Of a stretch of DNA of 64,000 nucleotides, positions 41,109 through 52,700 are shown one piece after another. The position numbers were made by a program, and so were the translations under genes. The notes below the pieces were generated by a model. The model was given only the letters and a program-made list of their open reading frames with translations. It was not told the origin of the DNA and ran no database searches. Source of the DNA: Agrypnia vestita (taxonomy: Eukaryota > Arthropoda > Insecta > Trichoptera > Phryganeidae); contig JADDOH010023162.1 of the NCBI GenBank assembly GCA_016648135.1, positions 156,580 to 220,579 on the forward strand, given 5' to 3'. Within the stretch, counting starts at the first letter, position 1, and each line of letters begins with the position of its first letter.

Positions 41109-42396
41109 TTAGGTCCTTACATATGAAATTGGCGTTTAGTATGGGAGGAACATAAAGCCGATTTTTTTTTATTATCATATATTTATTTAATCAAAGTATG
41201 TACCATTGCTATCTATGCACTTTTGCCATCTCATAGGTAGTTCATCGATCCCTTTACTAAAAAAACCATTCGGACGGGAATCCATAAAATCTTTGAAGGC
41301 GGTTTGGACTGCCCCATCGGAGTTGAATTTTTTCCTTTGCAAGAAGTTATCCAAATTTCGAAAAAATGGTAATCTGTTGGGGCAAGGTCCGGAGAGTACG
41401 GTAGATGTCTTAGACATTCCAATTGAAGCTCCTCTAATTTGGTAGCCGTCTTTTGTGCAGTGTGTGGTCTAGCGTTATCATGAAGCAGCAGTGGCCTAGA
41501 GCGATTAACCAGCCTCGGTTATTTAGCAGCTAGCTTTTCCATCATGGTTTGCAGTTGCTGATAAAGACATCTGTCCGTAATCGCTGCCCAGATTTAAATT
41601 ATGCGTAGTGAACGACACCAGCACTAATTCCCCAACCTCACAAGTAACTTTTTTGGAGTCATTTTCGGCTTGTGGGCTTGGTTGGCTGTTGCGGCAGGGT
41701 TCATCCCCCATTGCGAGACGCTTTCCGATTATCGTACAGCATCCAACTTTTCATCACGGTATGATTCGATTTCAATTCCCCCCCCGTTCTTATTGTGCCG
41801 GTTGAGTAATGCATCGCAGCAGTCAACGCGCGTTTGTTGATTTGCTTCACTCAATTCGTGAGGTACCTACCTTTCAAGCTTTTTCACCTTACCAATTTGC
41901 TTCAAGTGGATTAAAACAGTTTTATCACTAACACCGCAGCCTGCAGCTAACTCGGATGTGGTTTGCGATGGATCCGCTTCCACAATAGCCTTCAATTCTT
42001 CATTATCAACTTTGGTCTCCGGCCGTCCACGGGGCTTGTTCTGCAGGTCGAAATTTCCAGAACGAAAACGTTGGAACCAAAAACGCACTGTGTTTTCTTT
42101 TGCGGCACCGTCGCCATACACATCATTAATCCTCCGAGCCTTTTCTGCAGCACTGGTGCCACGGTGGAATTCGTACTCGTAAATAACGCGATATTTCAAG
42201 TTTTTCTTTTTGTGAACTGAGTGATGCAAAGAAAAAAACAATTGAGGAAAAAACAAATGAATTATAATTTTCAAAACACAAATACATGAGTAAATAGCTG
42301 TATAAATTTGGATTTGGTATTCCTAACCAAAGAGAAGATATTTGAGATCAAATTTGCCAGTACGGCAAAACGCCAATTTCATATGTAAGGACCTAA
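41109..42396 (-). mobile_element. mariner copy 3, inserted in a TA microsatellite
   Basis: 1288 bp with the same ends as copies 1 and 2, bordered by TA repeats on both sides, consistent with its TA target. The outer thirds are very close to the other copies. The centre (about 41560-41795) is full of small insertions and deletions. Confidence 0.92.
41190..42210 (-). pseudogene. mariner transposase, many frame breaks
   Basis: The N-terminal part is open (YRVIYEYEFHRGTSAAEKAR to GKVKKLER; 42274-41867 as an open frame), as is the C-terminal part (FFRNLDNFLQRKKFNSDGAV to DSNGTYFD, ending 41187). One T is missing from the run in the YHFF codons (T7 to T6, near 41365), and the central ~235 bp carries many 1-4 bp indels. 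The start codon position reads AAG instead of ATG. Non-functional. Confidence 0.85.
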
Positions 42397-42416
42397 TATA
42401 TATATATATATATATA

Positions 42417-43469
42417 TCGCTCGGATATTTATACATTTTGGACACCCCTAGACCAACTCCCGCAATGTGCGTCTATGTTCACAGTAATTCGTATTGTCGT
42501 TCTGTGTAGCAGATATTTTGGTTTGTAACTAGTCTATATTATATATAGTACGTCTTTGATAAAAAGTGTCAAAACGAAAGATTTATTTGTTTGAGTAGGT
42601 ATTCAATAAAATATACAGGGTGTAACTGCGCCGGTCCGCACGGCCCATCCCTTTCAAACCAATTTCGCCTTTCTATCTCCCATATTTTTCATACGTTCAA
42701 ACAGACGTCCATCCATACACGTTACAATGAGCGACTTCAAAGCTTACATTTCTGACTCATCTTCTACAAAATGTTAGACTTTCATGAAATTAATTAATAT
42801 CGAATATTATAAATTTATACGCTATGATAACAGTAAAATAAAAGTTTAAAAACCTTTCAAAAAAATCTATTTCAAATTACAGATATTTGTAGTTTTTGAC
42901 AGTTTTATTTGATTTGTGTTGAATTTTTAATATGTGATATAAGTTACTTTAACGGAAGTCGATTTAATGATATGACGATGGACTATTATCAATGTAGGTA
43001 GGCATATTGAATATTAAAATTCTTCTTATCTGTTAAAAAATATTAAATACAATATTAAATATATTAATATTAATAGCCGCACCAAATTTTAGAAAAATTA
43101 TATTTTATAAGTTTATTATTTTATTTAAAAAAAAATACTAAAAGGCTGGCTAGGTCCAGCCGGGATGTAGTATTTTATGAAGATGATTAATGTTTAAGCG
43201 ATACCGATCCGATTTCAATTCTAGACCTTTTTAAACCGAGTTAACCGGCGTATGTTTGAGGTCGAATGTTATATAATATCTTTGCATATCAATGCATGTC
43301 GGTATGAGCAAGATAAGGGCAGCTCGGCCCCGCTGAGAAGGTTGAAAATATAATATGAGACCTTTAAATTGCGCAAAGAAGGTGGACTGGTTATTTCTTA
43401 AATGTCACAAAGGTTATTTTTCAAAATAAAGTTTAATTTTTCTGTTAAAATTTAATACGTGTCACATGT
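42417..43469. other. No gene seen
   Basis: ATACAGGGTGTAACTGCGCC at 42611 resembles a retroelement or transposon end but has no partner. The rest is AT-rich background. Confidence 0.35.
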
Positions 43470-43675
43470 GCCTAAAAGCCGGCGCCACACTACGTGGAAA
43501 TTCCGTCGCGTCTCTTCGGTTGCGAAACGCTGCTACGTTTCTTTCCATTCAACATGTGCTTATCAAACACACTACGTGGATAATCGGTCGATATATTATT
43601 TGCTTTGCCGATTTGTGGCTACGGAAAAGACGCGGCGGAAGATGCGCTTAGCTTGGCGCCGGCCTACGAGTATAT
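43470..43675. mobile_element. Foldback MITE, family D
   Basis: Imperfect inverted arms of about 55 bp: GCCGGCGCCACACTACGTGG … and the complement of …GCTTAGCTTGGCGCCGGCC. The arms share AAATTCCGTCGCGTCTCTTC versus CATCTTCCGCCGCGTCTTTT. GC-rich against background. No target duplication found. Confidence 0.45.
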
Positions 43676-44067
43676 TATTGTAACCACTCGCACGTAGTTG
43701 TATCATTGATACTGTAATTCTTTGATCATCGCAAGGTGACGCAAGCCAGAAGTATTTTATTCTCTCATAGTTTTATAATATTCACCTGTATTCCAAAAAT
43801 AGCAATATAAATAGCAAAATAAACGAAACGTATGTATATGTCGGTGTTCGGTATTCGTCGTACTCAAATAAAAAGATTTGTATATTTTCATATATCTCTC
43901 TCAAATTAAATACCTTTAATTGCGTTGTCCGGTGCTTTAGAAAAGGGATTACCGTACCGTTTTTATTGTTTAGAAATTGAGTTTGATGATTTATTAATAT
44001 AAATAAAAAGTTAAGTTAGTGATGATATATAACGATGAATATGAAGAATTGGCTAATCAATCAATAT

Positions 44068-44560
44068 ATATATATATAAAACGAAATCCGTGTTTCCCTA
44101 ACCGCCAAGTTTTCTCCACAACCAGCCACAACCACCACCGGTAGTAATGGTGGTGGATAGTCCTTGGTGTCACATCGAAAATATGCGAGTTTGGTGGGGG
44201 TGGCTGTGCGTGGGTGGGAGTGGGTGACAAAAATGTGTTTTCTAGCACATTGTTCTGTTATGGGAAGGCCGCAAATGCTTCATATTGTTTCAAAATAGGC
44301 GCGCCCACTGTGTCGGTGAGTCTAGAAGGTTCCGGAAAATCCTGCTCTAAAATGTTCTGAAGGAGAAGGTTGTAGAAAATTCCCAAAAGTTCTATAAGGT
44401 TCTAAACTGAGTGGCGGAATGTGTCGGTGTGTCTAGAAGGTTTCATAAATTTCTCGAAAGTTCTGGAAGGAGAATGTTCTAGAAGGTTCACGAAAGTTCT
44501 ATGACGATCCAAACTGTGTACTAAAAATCTACGCGTGCGAAGCCGCGCGGGCACAGCTAG
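44068..44560 (+). mobile_element. Helitron-like non-autonomous element, copy 2
   Basis: Starts in TCAATCAATATATATATATA then AAAACGAAATCCGTG and ends ACGCGTGCGAAGCCGCGCGG, GCACAGCTAG before T. Homologous to 40090-40555 in the opposite orientation. It has a duplicated TCTAGAAGGTTC … AGGAGAA block not doubled in copy 1. No coding capacity. Confidence 0.6.
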
Positions 44561-45955
44561 TTTAATATTAAAAACGAGGAAAAATTTACGAGCAAGTATG
44601 TATATTGTCAAAACTAATTATTATATTTGAATATTTAATAATAGTTTCGAATTATTACTGCCAAGCCATATTTTTATAGGCTTATTGTTAATCTGATTTC
44701 CTATTTCCTATGGGTTATTGTAGAAAAATGCTGTAAAGAAACTGGCATGCTGTTGACTGCTTTCATTTTTGGTATAGTCAATTGTAGCATGATGTTTACT
44801 GTGCCACGACAATGATTTTAGAGAGTGATATTTGTGGAGCCTTGTAGAAAATAAAATATTATCATATTATCTAGTCTGACATCAGGCAAAACTCACTTCG
44901 GAGTTGAAGGTCAGATATTTAAAATATCACATTTCTAGATCTTGGTTATTTGGAAATATATTAGCAATAATAATATAAATAATATCCAAAAAAAATTGGT
45001 ATATGAAGATTTAACATCGTTTTAAAGCATACGTCTTGCATGCATTTCTCGTAAAACCACATTACCCAACGATACAGACATGCAAAGTAATAGGTGCGCT
45101 TGTGTTAAGTACAGGTAAGCACTGGAGGAAGAAGACTCAAGTGCTTTCTAATTCATTTCTAATGAACATAACAAGTAATTAATTACATATTTTTTATTGT
45201 GATCACCACGGTTATAAGCTTAATTATGTAATATCAACGAAGTGTTTTACTCATCATGTTATTATGTTAATTAGATGTGGAACCCGGCTTTAATCGGAAA
45301 ATATAATGCACCATTTGTATATTATTACTTTCTCTTAATTTTCCTGCAAACACTTCCATGTAAAATTTCAATGTTTCAATTAATTTTGCATAGAAAATAT
45401 GTAAAAATGGAATCGATAAATATTAAGCATTTCTTGGGCTTGTCTTTAAAAATCACGATGGTCAAAACATAACGAAGGGTCTACAATTGTATCAATAAAT
45501 ATAGGTACTAAAAAATTGTATTGAATATCGAAAAATATTGATTAACAATTAGTGGTAAGTTTATTAAACGAAGCGATCATTTTGTTCGAGGAAAGCACAA
45601 TTCCTCGAACGAATTTCAATTATGGCGTCCAAACTTAATCTAGCGTACTTAATCAAGAATGACGTTTAAGAAAATTTAAGGTAATGATATAAAATTCGTG
45701 AAATTGAATTGGTTGCTCTTTTTGTATGATAAAAAAATACAGATATTTTAAATTGGTGTATCAGTGATATATATTATGTGTTACTCCTTCTTACAGATTT
45801 CTGACTCCTAGATATAATTATTTAGACATAACATTATTCTAAAAGCTTTTACGTCAATAACGATATAAAAAACACGGTCAATTCATTTATTTTCCAAATT
45901 CTAGATTATGATTCAAAATATTACGAAGCCGAGAATTGAAATAGATTTTTTTTTT
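44561..45955. other. AT-rich, no gene seen
   Basis: A 65-codon frame at 45275-45472 has no recognisable features. Nothing else. Confidence 0.4.
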
Positions 45956-45959
45956 AATA

Positions 45960-46138
45960 TTAATTTTAAATTTTTTAAACTTTTAATTGGGCCAAGAGGC
46001 CCAATTACAGAAGCGAGACACAACACAAAACACCTAGGCTTGAGTAAATCACACGGATTAATTGTGACCGACCGGGAATTGAACCCGGAACCCTCGGTGT
46101 GAGATGCCAGTGTCATGCCCACTGGGCTACGAGGGCCG
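45960..46138 (-). repeat. tRNA-derived SINE, family S, full copy
   Basis: On the minus strand: GGCCCTCGTAGCCCAGTGGG, CCGGGTTCAATTCCCGG, then GTTTTGTGTTGTGTCTCGCT, TCTGTAATTGGGCCTCTTGG, and an A/T-rich tail. Same family as 38612-38770, with a better B-box. The stretch TTGGGCCAAGAGGCCCAA inside it is a small palindrome. Confidence 0.72.
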
Positions 46139-46831
46139 CCTCTTTTTTGTTCTTTAACTTTTTCTACGACATAAACGTATATTCATGGCTGTATGCATTG
46201 CATGACAACATTAAAGTAACAGGATCTACTGTATATTCTATTAAATGAAAGTTTTCCTATTAAAACTATCGCTTCAAACAAAAAACATTATATTACTCTT
46301 CTACTATCGTTGATTTTTACAAAATATCAAGGTTATAAAAAATCCCGTCATTTGTTATCATCATGAGTTATTAATAGTTTATGATAAATAACTATTCTAT
46401 CGAAGTGCGTCCAGTGTCCAACACAGACTTGAAAATTATGAAAGAAATTGCTGTATTATAAAGTAGTAACCTTCTTGCATTTCGACTCACGACATTGCTG
46501 AATTATTGTTAGGATCATAACCCCGTTGAATAGTAGACTTGAAGGACAATTGTCAATATCCCCGTCAAATGGCAAGGTATTGCTATTCCGTGACAGTATT
46601 TTGGGAGCAGCTGTTCCCTTATTATTTGTTACTTTTGGAATCAAGAAAATCGAGATTCAATCATCATCCAAAAAAAACACCATCTTAGTCCTTGAATCCA
46701 AATGTATGTATTTAATGAAATATTTTATCCAAAACGTAGAATAATCTATTAACGTTTTGTTGTTTCAACCTAATTATTGTTCATATCATATTGTAAGAAC
46801 ACATTGTCAATAAATATGTAAGCACGAAAGT
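46139..46831. other. No gene seen
   Basis: Open frames on both strands at 46456-46744 overlap one another and show no family signature. Confidence 0.35.
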
Positions 46832-47624
46832 TATTAATCAATTAGAAAAATATACAGAAAAATCAAATCAACGAAAAAATATTTGGCTGCTACAGGGATT
46901 CGAACCACGAATCTCCTTCCTATCCTAAGGGTACGAACATGCCGAAGATGCTTCACTGCGATACCTCGCGGTCGCGGTTTAGCTCGCTACCTCGATGTCA
47001 CTTCCATGTAAAACAAACACATGCTAGTAGATACGCACGCACATGCCGAAAGATACATGGAGATACCTCGATGCTTACGTGAAAATAAAATATTTTGTTT
47101 TCACATCGCGGTCGACCGCGAGCAGCGATGTGATCTGGCTCGTGATTGGTCATATTCGCCTCAGCCTTGCGAATTTGTCCAATCACGAGCCGGATCACAT
47201 CGCTGCTCGCCGTCGACCGCGATGTAAAAACAAATGGAGCTGTCATTATCATTAATCCCGTATTGTTCATGTCACGATCGCTGTAGGTATCTTTTAAACT
47301 GTAAAATAAACATTACCTACCATCAGTTCATTGTTTTTACTTGGTGATTCTACATAGGGCCACTTCCGTTCGATTTTTTACTTGATAAATACTGTGAATT
47401 GAATGTCATCGAGGTGCAATTGAACCGACATTTTCGCACCGCCATCCATTTAAATAGCAAGTATCGACATCGAGGTAGCGAGCTGAAACCGCGACCGCAT
47501 GGTATCACAGTGAAGCATCTTCGGCATGTTCGTACTCTTAGGAGATCCTTGGTTCGAATCCCGGTAGCAGCTAAATATTTTTTCGTTGATTCGATTTTTC
47601 TGTATATCTTTCTAATTGATTAAT
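46832..47624. repeat. Inverted pair of tRNA-like SINEs around a long hairpin
   Basis: Arms 46832-46997 and 47468-47624 are inverted copies of a second tRNA-like SINE (B-box GGTTCGAATCCC; body CATCGAGGTAGCGAGCT, AAGCATCTTCGGCATGTTCG). Between them, 47101-47160 and 47168-47225 form a second inverted repeat with ~58-bp arms (CGATGTGATC, GGCTCGTGATTGG) and a 7-base loop. Open frames across it are by-products. Confidence 0.75.
47101..47225. mobile_element. Hairpin MITE, family E
   Basis: Almost perfect foldback, arms of about 58 bp starting ACATCGCGGTCGACCGCGAG, GC-rich in an AT-rich region. It could be a MITE on its own or the centre of the larger inverted structure. Confidence 0.6.
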
Positions 47625-47639
47625 TAATTTGGTTTTAAA

Positions 47640-49325
47640 ATTTCAAAGAACTTTGTTCTGAAATAATTGCAACTTCACAATAAGAATATGTTCTTGAATA
47701 TAATACACGAAAGCACCAAATTGTATAAGTAAGTGAATTCTAATAGATTCATATTCGTATGCACAAAAGTTTCAGACCTTTCTGAGATATGATAAAGGAG
47801 ATAAGATACCAATAGGAAAATAGATAAAAAACAATTCCAAATACAATTTATGGTTATTGTGGTATTCTTTCCCCCTATCTAAGGAGGAACTTTGGAAGCC
47901 CAGGGTTCCTCTGGGTATTTATTGACTTGTAATTTTCGCATCCCTTTGTATCCCTCCTCACTCTCTCTATTTCCCGTCTCTTTTATTCATTCCGATTGAT
48001 GTTCATCTTGATACATTACAGGTTAATGCCAAAATAACCTTCAATACGAGGTGGCACTGTAAGAAGAAGAAGATATTTTTTGAAGTTCTTTTGGTGCATT
48101 GAGGGTAAAATTTTTATAGTAATGGTAGTTGTGCACGCAGCATGTAACGGAAATACGAGAATAGTCTAGTATTTCCGTTACATGCATAAAGTAAGTTGTT
48201 ATTGTGAAATTTTAGTATGCAACGAAATGCACGTGGATCCATGTCCACCAACAGTAAGCCGCCAGAGAGTAAAATTTGTACATTTCATATATTGTTTATG
48301 GTTATTGCGTAAGTGTCAAAATGTATTCATTTGAAATTAGTATTCCAGTAATATAAATAATGTATTGTCGACCATCTTTAATCAAATACCAATCATTAAG
48401 ATATTCAATTCAAAAGCTGACGAATGATTAGTTATTGAATTGATAATTAGAACTGTTTATTGAATAACGACTATGTTTACTGTCTAATCGAAATTGCAAA
48501 AAGGGGCTTTTCGTACAAATTTCTGTATCTCATGTTATTATCGGTGTTTGACTGCGTTCAACTGCGTTTGACAGAATGTCATTAGTTTGGAAATGTCCAC
48601 TGGTAAAACCTTGCAATTCTTGGCATCAGCTTTTTAATAATGAAGACGACGACGTCAAATGAGAAACCTCAGAGTATGTCACTACGGTCATGGTAATGTA
48701 TATTTTTACATTCTTATAGTCTTTGCTTTAATATTGTTTTAATACGTGTTTTTTGTGCCCAAAAAGTATAACTTCTAGTGCGTGTATTTAAATACACACC
48801 CAAACACTTTTTTTAATTGTGAAGTTTGAAAAATTCATTGTTTTGCGATGATTTAGTATCCCTGAAAAAAGTTGTGCACATTGGAAAGCTTATCCGATTA
48901 ACCTTAGGCCAAGGCACTCTATTGTTAGTTCAAATTATATGACGGTGCGCGCGCATAATTCTCCTATTCAATTATTTACACCTACCTATTACAGATACTC
49001 GCAACATCTGCATGATATATTTACACTCCTACTTTCACTCTCGCTTGAGATTCATTTTAACTATTCTTCCTTCTCAGTATGACATTATAAAACTACTGAG
49101 GAACATTTGTGCGGATTTAAAATCTGCATCTTTAGTTGATTGGTAAGAAAACGGCATTTTCTTTTTATAAATTGCTTAAAAAAATTACAAAGTTTTTGTT
49201 ACTAGCTACCAAAAGCTCTGTATATATATATATAAATTTTATATTAAGGTTAAGTTTTGTACTGTCCTGATAATGAAAAAGACACACAAATACAAAGTTA
49301 ATTTGTTAATAATTAACCATATTTA
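47640..49325. other. AT-rich, no gene seen
   Basis: CGAGGTGGCACTGTAAGAAG, then AAGAAGAT at 48050-48076 resembles an RTE-type tail. TAGTATTTCCGTTACATGCA at 48170 has an inverted neighbour (CATGTAACGGAAATACGAGA), a small hairpin. No coding frame. Confidence 0.35.
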
Positions 49326-49339
49326 TTCATTTCTAAACA

Positions 49340-49371
49340 AATCATAATAATAATAATAATAATAATAATTG
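49340..49371. repeat. (ATA)n microsatellite
   Basis: About ten ATA/TAA triplets in a row. Confidence 0.8.
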
Positions 49372-50469
49372 GATAACTTATATAACGCCGTTTTCACGAA
49401 TACTCACCTCAAGGGCGCTTGGCAATTACAATCATGCTGCATATAAAGTATAACATCATCGATGTGAATTCCAATTTCCTAATTTATTATTTTCATTAAA
49501 TTAAGAAGTTGTTTTACTGTCGGCAACTTAAGGCGACCTGTCAGCAATTCATTATTTATTAGTCACAAGTTGAATATTTCATTACTGATACATTAGCGAT
49601 GACTGGATGCCTGTCGTATATTGTGAAATTATTGCTTCTCAAGTTTTTTAAAGCAAATGATTAAATTTATTGGATTCCAGTCGTATTGCGTATTGTCACA
49701 AATGATTCTTGGCTACCCATTTTGTAATTAAAATATATTATTATTGTTCGAGCTTCAAGACATTTGTATAAATAAAGTCTATAATAAAACGATGAATATT
49801 TTAAATTTTTACTACCTGAATTAAAATTGCGATATTTTTTTATTAATATAAATCATAGCTAGTAGCAAAAACTTTACAGGTGGATTCCTGCCTTGATAAT
49901 GAGAAGAAAATGTTCAAGCAGTGACCATCATCAGTTATGGATCAACAGTTATGGAGATATGCAATATCAAAATTTGCATTTTTCTGACATATTTTTTGCA
50001 AAAAGTTGAACTATAATTACAGTTACTTATATCCTATATGTTACGCAGATACGCAATATCAAAATTTGTATTTTTTTTTCAATATCTAGATATGAGACAC
50101 CCTATGTATCTATAAAATTCAATGCCTTTTCTCCATGCAAATGTACAGATTTCACAGAACTAAGTCAAATTTTGCAAACTTATTCTATAAGACCTTTCAG
50201 AAAACGTAAGCGTCATCCAACTTTCCTCCTCGTTTACCCCACCTCCTCACCCCGATATATTCTCAATAAAAATCTACACTGTTTGATGATCTGAAACAAA
50301 TTTTGCAAACATATTCTTTAGGATCCTGCTGAAAACACTGGCGCAATTTCCTCTCCCACCTTTTTACCCACGTCCCCCCTGATAAATTCACTATAAAAAT
50401 CTACACCATTCGACAGATATGACCCAGTAACAATACCTCACTCACCACGACAGAAAGTACCAGGGCCTA
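49372..50469. other. No gene seen
   Basis: Two related stretches near 50150-50250 and 50270-50370 (TTTTGCAAACTTATTCTATA / TTTTGCAAACATATTCTTTA, then CCTCCT or CCCACC runs) look like a diverged tandem duplication of about 125 bp leading into the array at 50470. Confidence 0.4.
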
Positions 50470-50782
50470 ACTACCAATCAAAGAACACGCCGCCGAAGCA
50501 CAACGCTAACTAACAATCAAAGAACACGCCGCCGAAGCACAACGCTAACTACCAATCAAAGAACACGCCGCCGAAGCACAACGCTAACTAACAATCAAAG
50601 AACACGCCGCCGAAGCACAACGCTAACTACCAATCAAAGAACACGCCGCCGAAGCACAACGCTAACTAACAATCAAAGAACACGCCGCCGAAGCACAACG
50701 CTAACTACCAATCAAAGAACACGCCGCCGAAGCACAACGCTAACTAACAATCAAAGAACACGCCGCCGAAGCACAACGCTAA
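50470..50782. repeat. 39-bp tandem array, eight copies, alternating dimer
   Basis: The unit contains ACACGCCGCCGAAGCACAAC, GCTAACTA and a variable base before CAATCAAAGA. Copies alternate strictly between ACTACCAATC and ACTAACAATC, giving a 78-bp dimer repeated four times with no other differences seen. GC-rich compared with the region. Confidence 0.92.
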
Positions 50783-51648
50783 CCTTTCGCTAGTACTGCA
50801 ACGCATAATTTTCGAATATTAACCGTACAACCTATAACATGAGAGGAAAAAATATTCTCTCTTTATTCACGATTTTTAATAATAGAAGGAAGGGCTTTTA
50901 AGCTTATTCTTGCTTGAAATTTAAAAAAATGACAGCTTTAGATGTTTTCTTTATTTACTGACGCACTTAAAGTGACTATTTTTTTAGAAAAATGTTTTAT
51001 TCATGTCATTAAAATTATTATTAAAAAAATAGAAACTTGTTTTAGTATACACTAAATTCTATTATTACTACTCCTTGATAAATCAATAACTTAGATAAAT
51101 CACTAGAATATTACACACTCGAGAAAATGGCCCAGATGTCCGCGGAAGAATGATGGTCGGTAGGATACAAATTCGCCTGGCAAATCGGGAAACACGGTGG
51201 ATTAGCGGAGGCTCTCACCGCACTTCAGTGCCTTAAATGTTACATGCTATTTTTTTTATTTCCTATTTTCTTGACACAGTAACTGAATATAAACATTTAT
51301 TTTTTGCAATATTTGTTCTCGTTATTTGTCGATGTTATTAATAATATTTATTATTTTAAGCTTTTGACCTTGAGAAATATTGTGGAAAGTTGTAAATGTT
51401 TTAATTTTTTTACTTCTACCTAATAATTTATCTTGATTATAACTTTGTCTGTCATTTGATTGTGTTCCTAAAATTAAATACAATTGTACACGTGTTCAGA
51501 TAGTACAGATTTAAACCAAAATTTACTAAGATGCATTTTACAACCATAAAAAATATAATCACTCCACACCACTCTCCCAGACATCACATCCACCATGTGC
51601 CTAGATCAAAATGGAAATTTGTAACTCAGGCAACGCCAGGTATATGTA
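50783..51648. other. No gene seen
   Basis: AT-rich. A short less AT-rich piece at 51120-51235 (GAGAAAATGGCCCAGATGTC) may be an old retroelement fragment but is not identifiable. Confidence 0.35.
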
Positions 51649-51806
51649 CCTCTTTAAGAAAGACAATCGAATTAATGTATTAGCCGTGCGTACGAGGCAC
51701 ATTGTTTCGGTGTTTGGATCTGTAAACACCAACACAACGAAACAATGTGTCTCGTTCGCATGACTTACACATACTAATTCGATTACCTTTCTTAAATGGA
51801 AAGAGG
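51649..51806. mobile_element. Foldback MITE, family F
   Basis: Inverted arms of ~75 bp: CCTCTTTAAGAAAGACAATC, GAATTAATGTATTAGC … and the complement of …CTAATTCGATTACCTTTCTT, AAATGGAAAGAGG. The centre reads GTTTGGATCTGTAAAC. The open frame on the minus strand here is incidental. Confidence 0.6.
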
Positions 51807-52401
51807 TCTACGGACTGTTTCTTTCTTTTATAAAACCATTTTATGAATAATTTTTCCTTTGATAAAAAAATTTTAGATTGAATGAAACAAATAAGTAAAA
51901 ATGATATCAATAAAAACCACATATAAGTACTTGTACATATAATGTCTTAAGAGTGCCGCAAAATTTTCGATAATGCGTAATTATTTCCATTTCTACAGTC
52001 TTGCGAGATTTTAATCTATTTGTTTTCCGAATCATACAAACAATTTACATACAAATAGAAGTTTTTGAATGCTATACGAGCATTTGAAAACAAAAGATAA
52101 GAAAAGTATCTATAAATAAACAAAATTCAAGTAAATCGAAAAAAAATTGAATACATGATTTTATATGCATTCACTCATTTATTTGCATGCACTCATAATC
52201 GATTTTTTAACATCACCCATATAGTATCCAAATATTAAACACGTTTTTTTAAAGATTAACACAAAATTTTCGAGTGGCATATTCTTCGTCCGTTTCTGCG
52301 GCTCTTGTTTGTGAGTGACGTGATTATTAATTTAATGTTAATAACATAATTATTCATTTTAATCAAAATAATGACCAAATTATGTTGAAAATGATTTAAT
52401 A

Positions 52402-52509
52402 ATGTGTAGTCCATCCACACAAATGTTCAAAGATTCAGAAATCGAACCAGTCAGGAAGTTGGTGAATAATGAATTACAAGATTCCACCATAAACAACAGA
52501 CAAAGAGAG
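52402..52509 (+). CDS. Candidate first coding exon
   Basis: 36 codons from ATG: MCSPSTQMFKDSEIEPVRKL, VNNELQDSTINNRQRE, ending exactly at a donor GAGAG/GTAAAATAAAG (phase 0). Polar composition with balanced codon use is unlike random AT-rich frames nearby. A less AT-rich stretch just upstream (52290-52330, GTCCGTTTCTGCGGCTCTTG) could be its 5' UTR. No downstream exon or family recognised. Confidence 0.35.
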
Positions 52510-52621
52510 GTAAAATAAAGTATGTAAGAAAAAATTATCTAAATATAATAATTTCATCGTCTATATCTACATCTGTCCGTAACATCATGTAACATCCATA
52601 ATTTCGTTAGAATTCACGTCT

Positions 52622-52700
52622 AAAAAAACGAGGTTAAGCGGCCGGAGATGAGACTTGAACCCCAGTACATACTTAGCAAAGACGCGAACTATTTTAAGGC
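52622..52700 (-). repeat. tRNA-like SINE fragment
   Basis: On the minus strand GGGGTTCAAGTCTCATCTCC contains a B-box and matches the 3' part of the fragment at 5660-5750. No clear A-box. Confidence 0.35.

Noticed and set aside
46998..47270. 90-codon frame and its partners across the hairpin
   Set aside because: Both strands and several frames are open because the sequence is a GC-rich palindrome.
50470..50782. Regular repeats resembling a CRISPR array
   Set aside because: Units are contiguous with no spacers, and the DNA is eukaryotic. It is a tandem satellite-like array.
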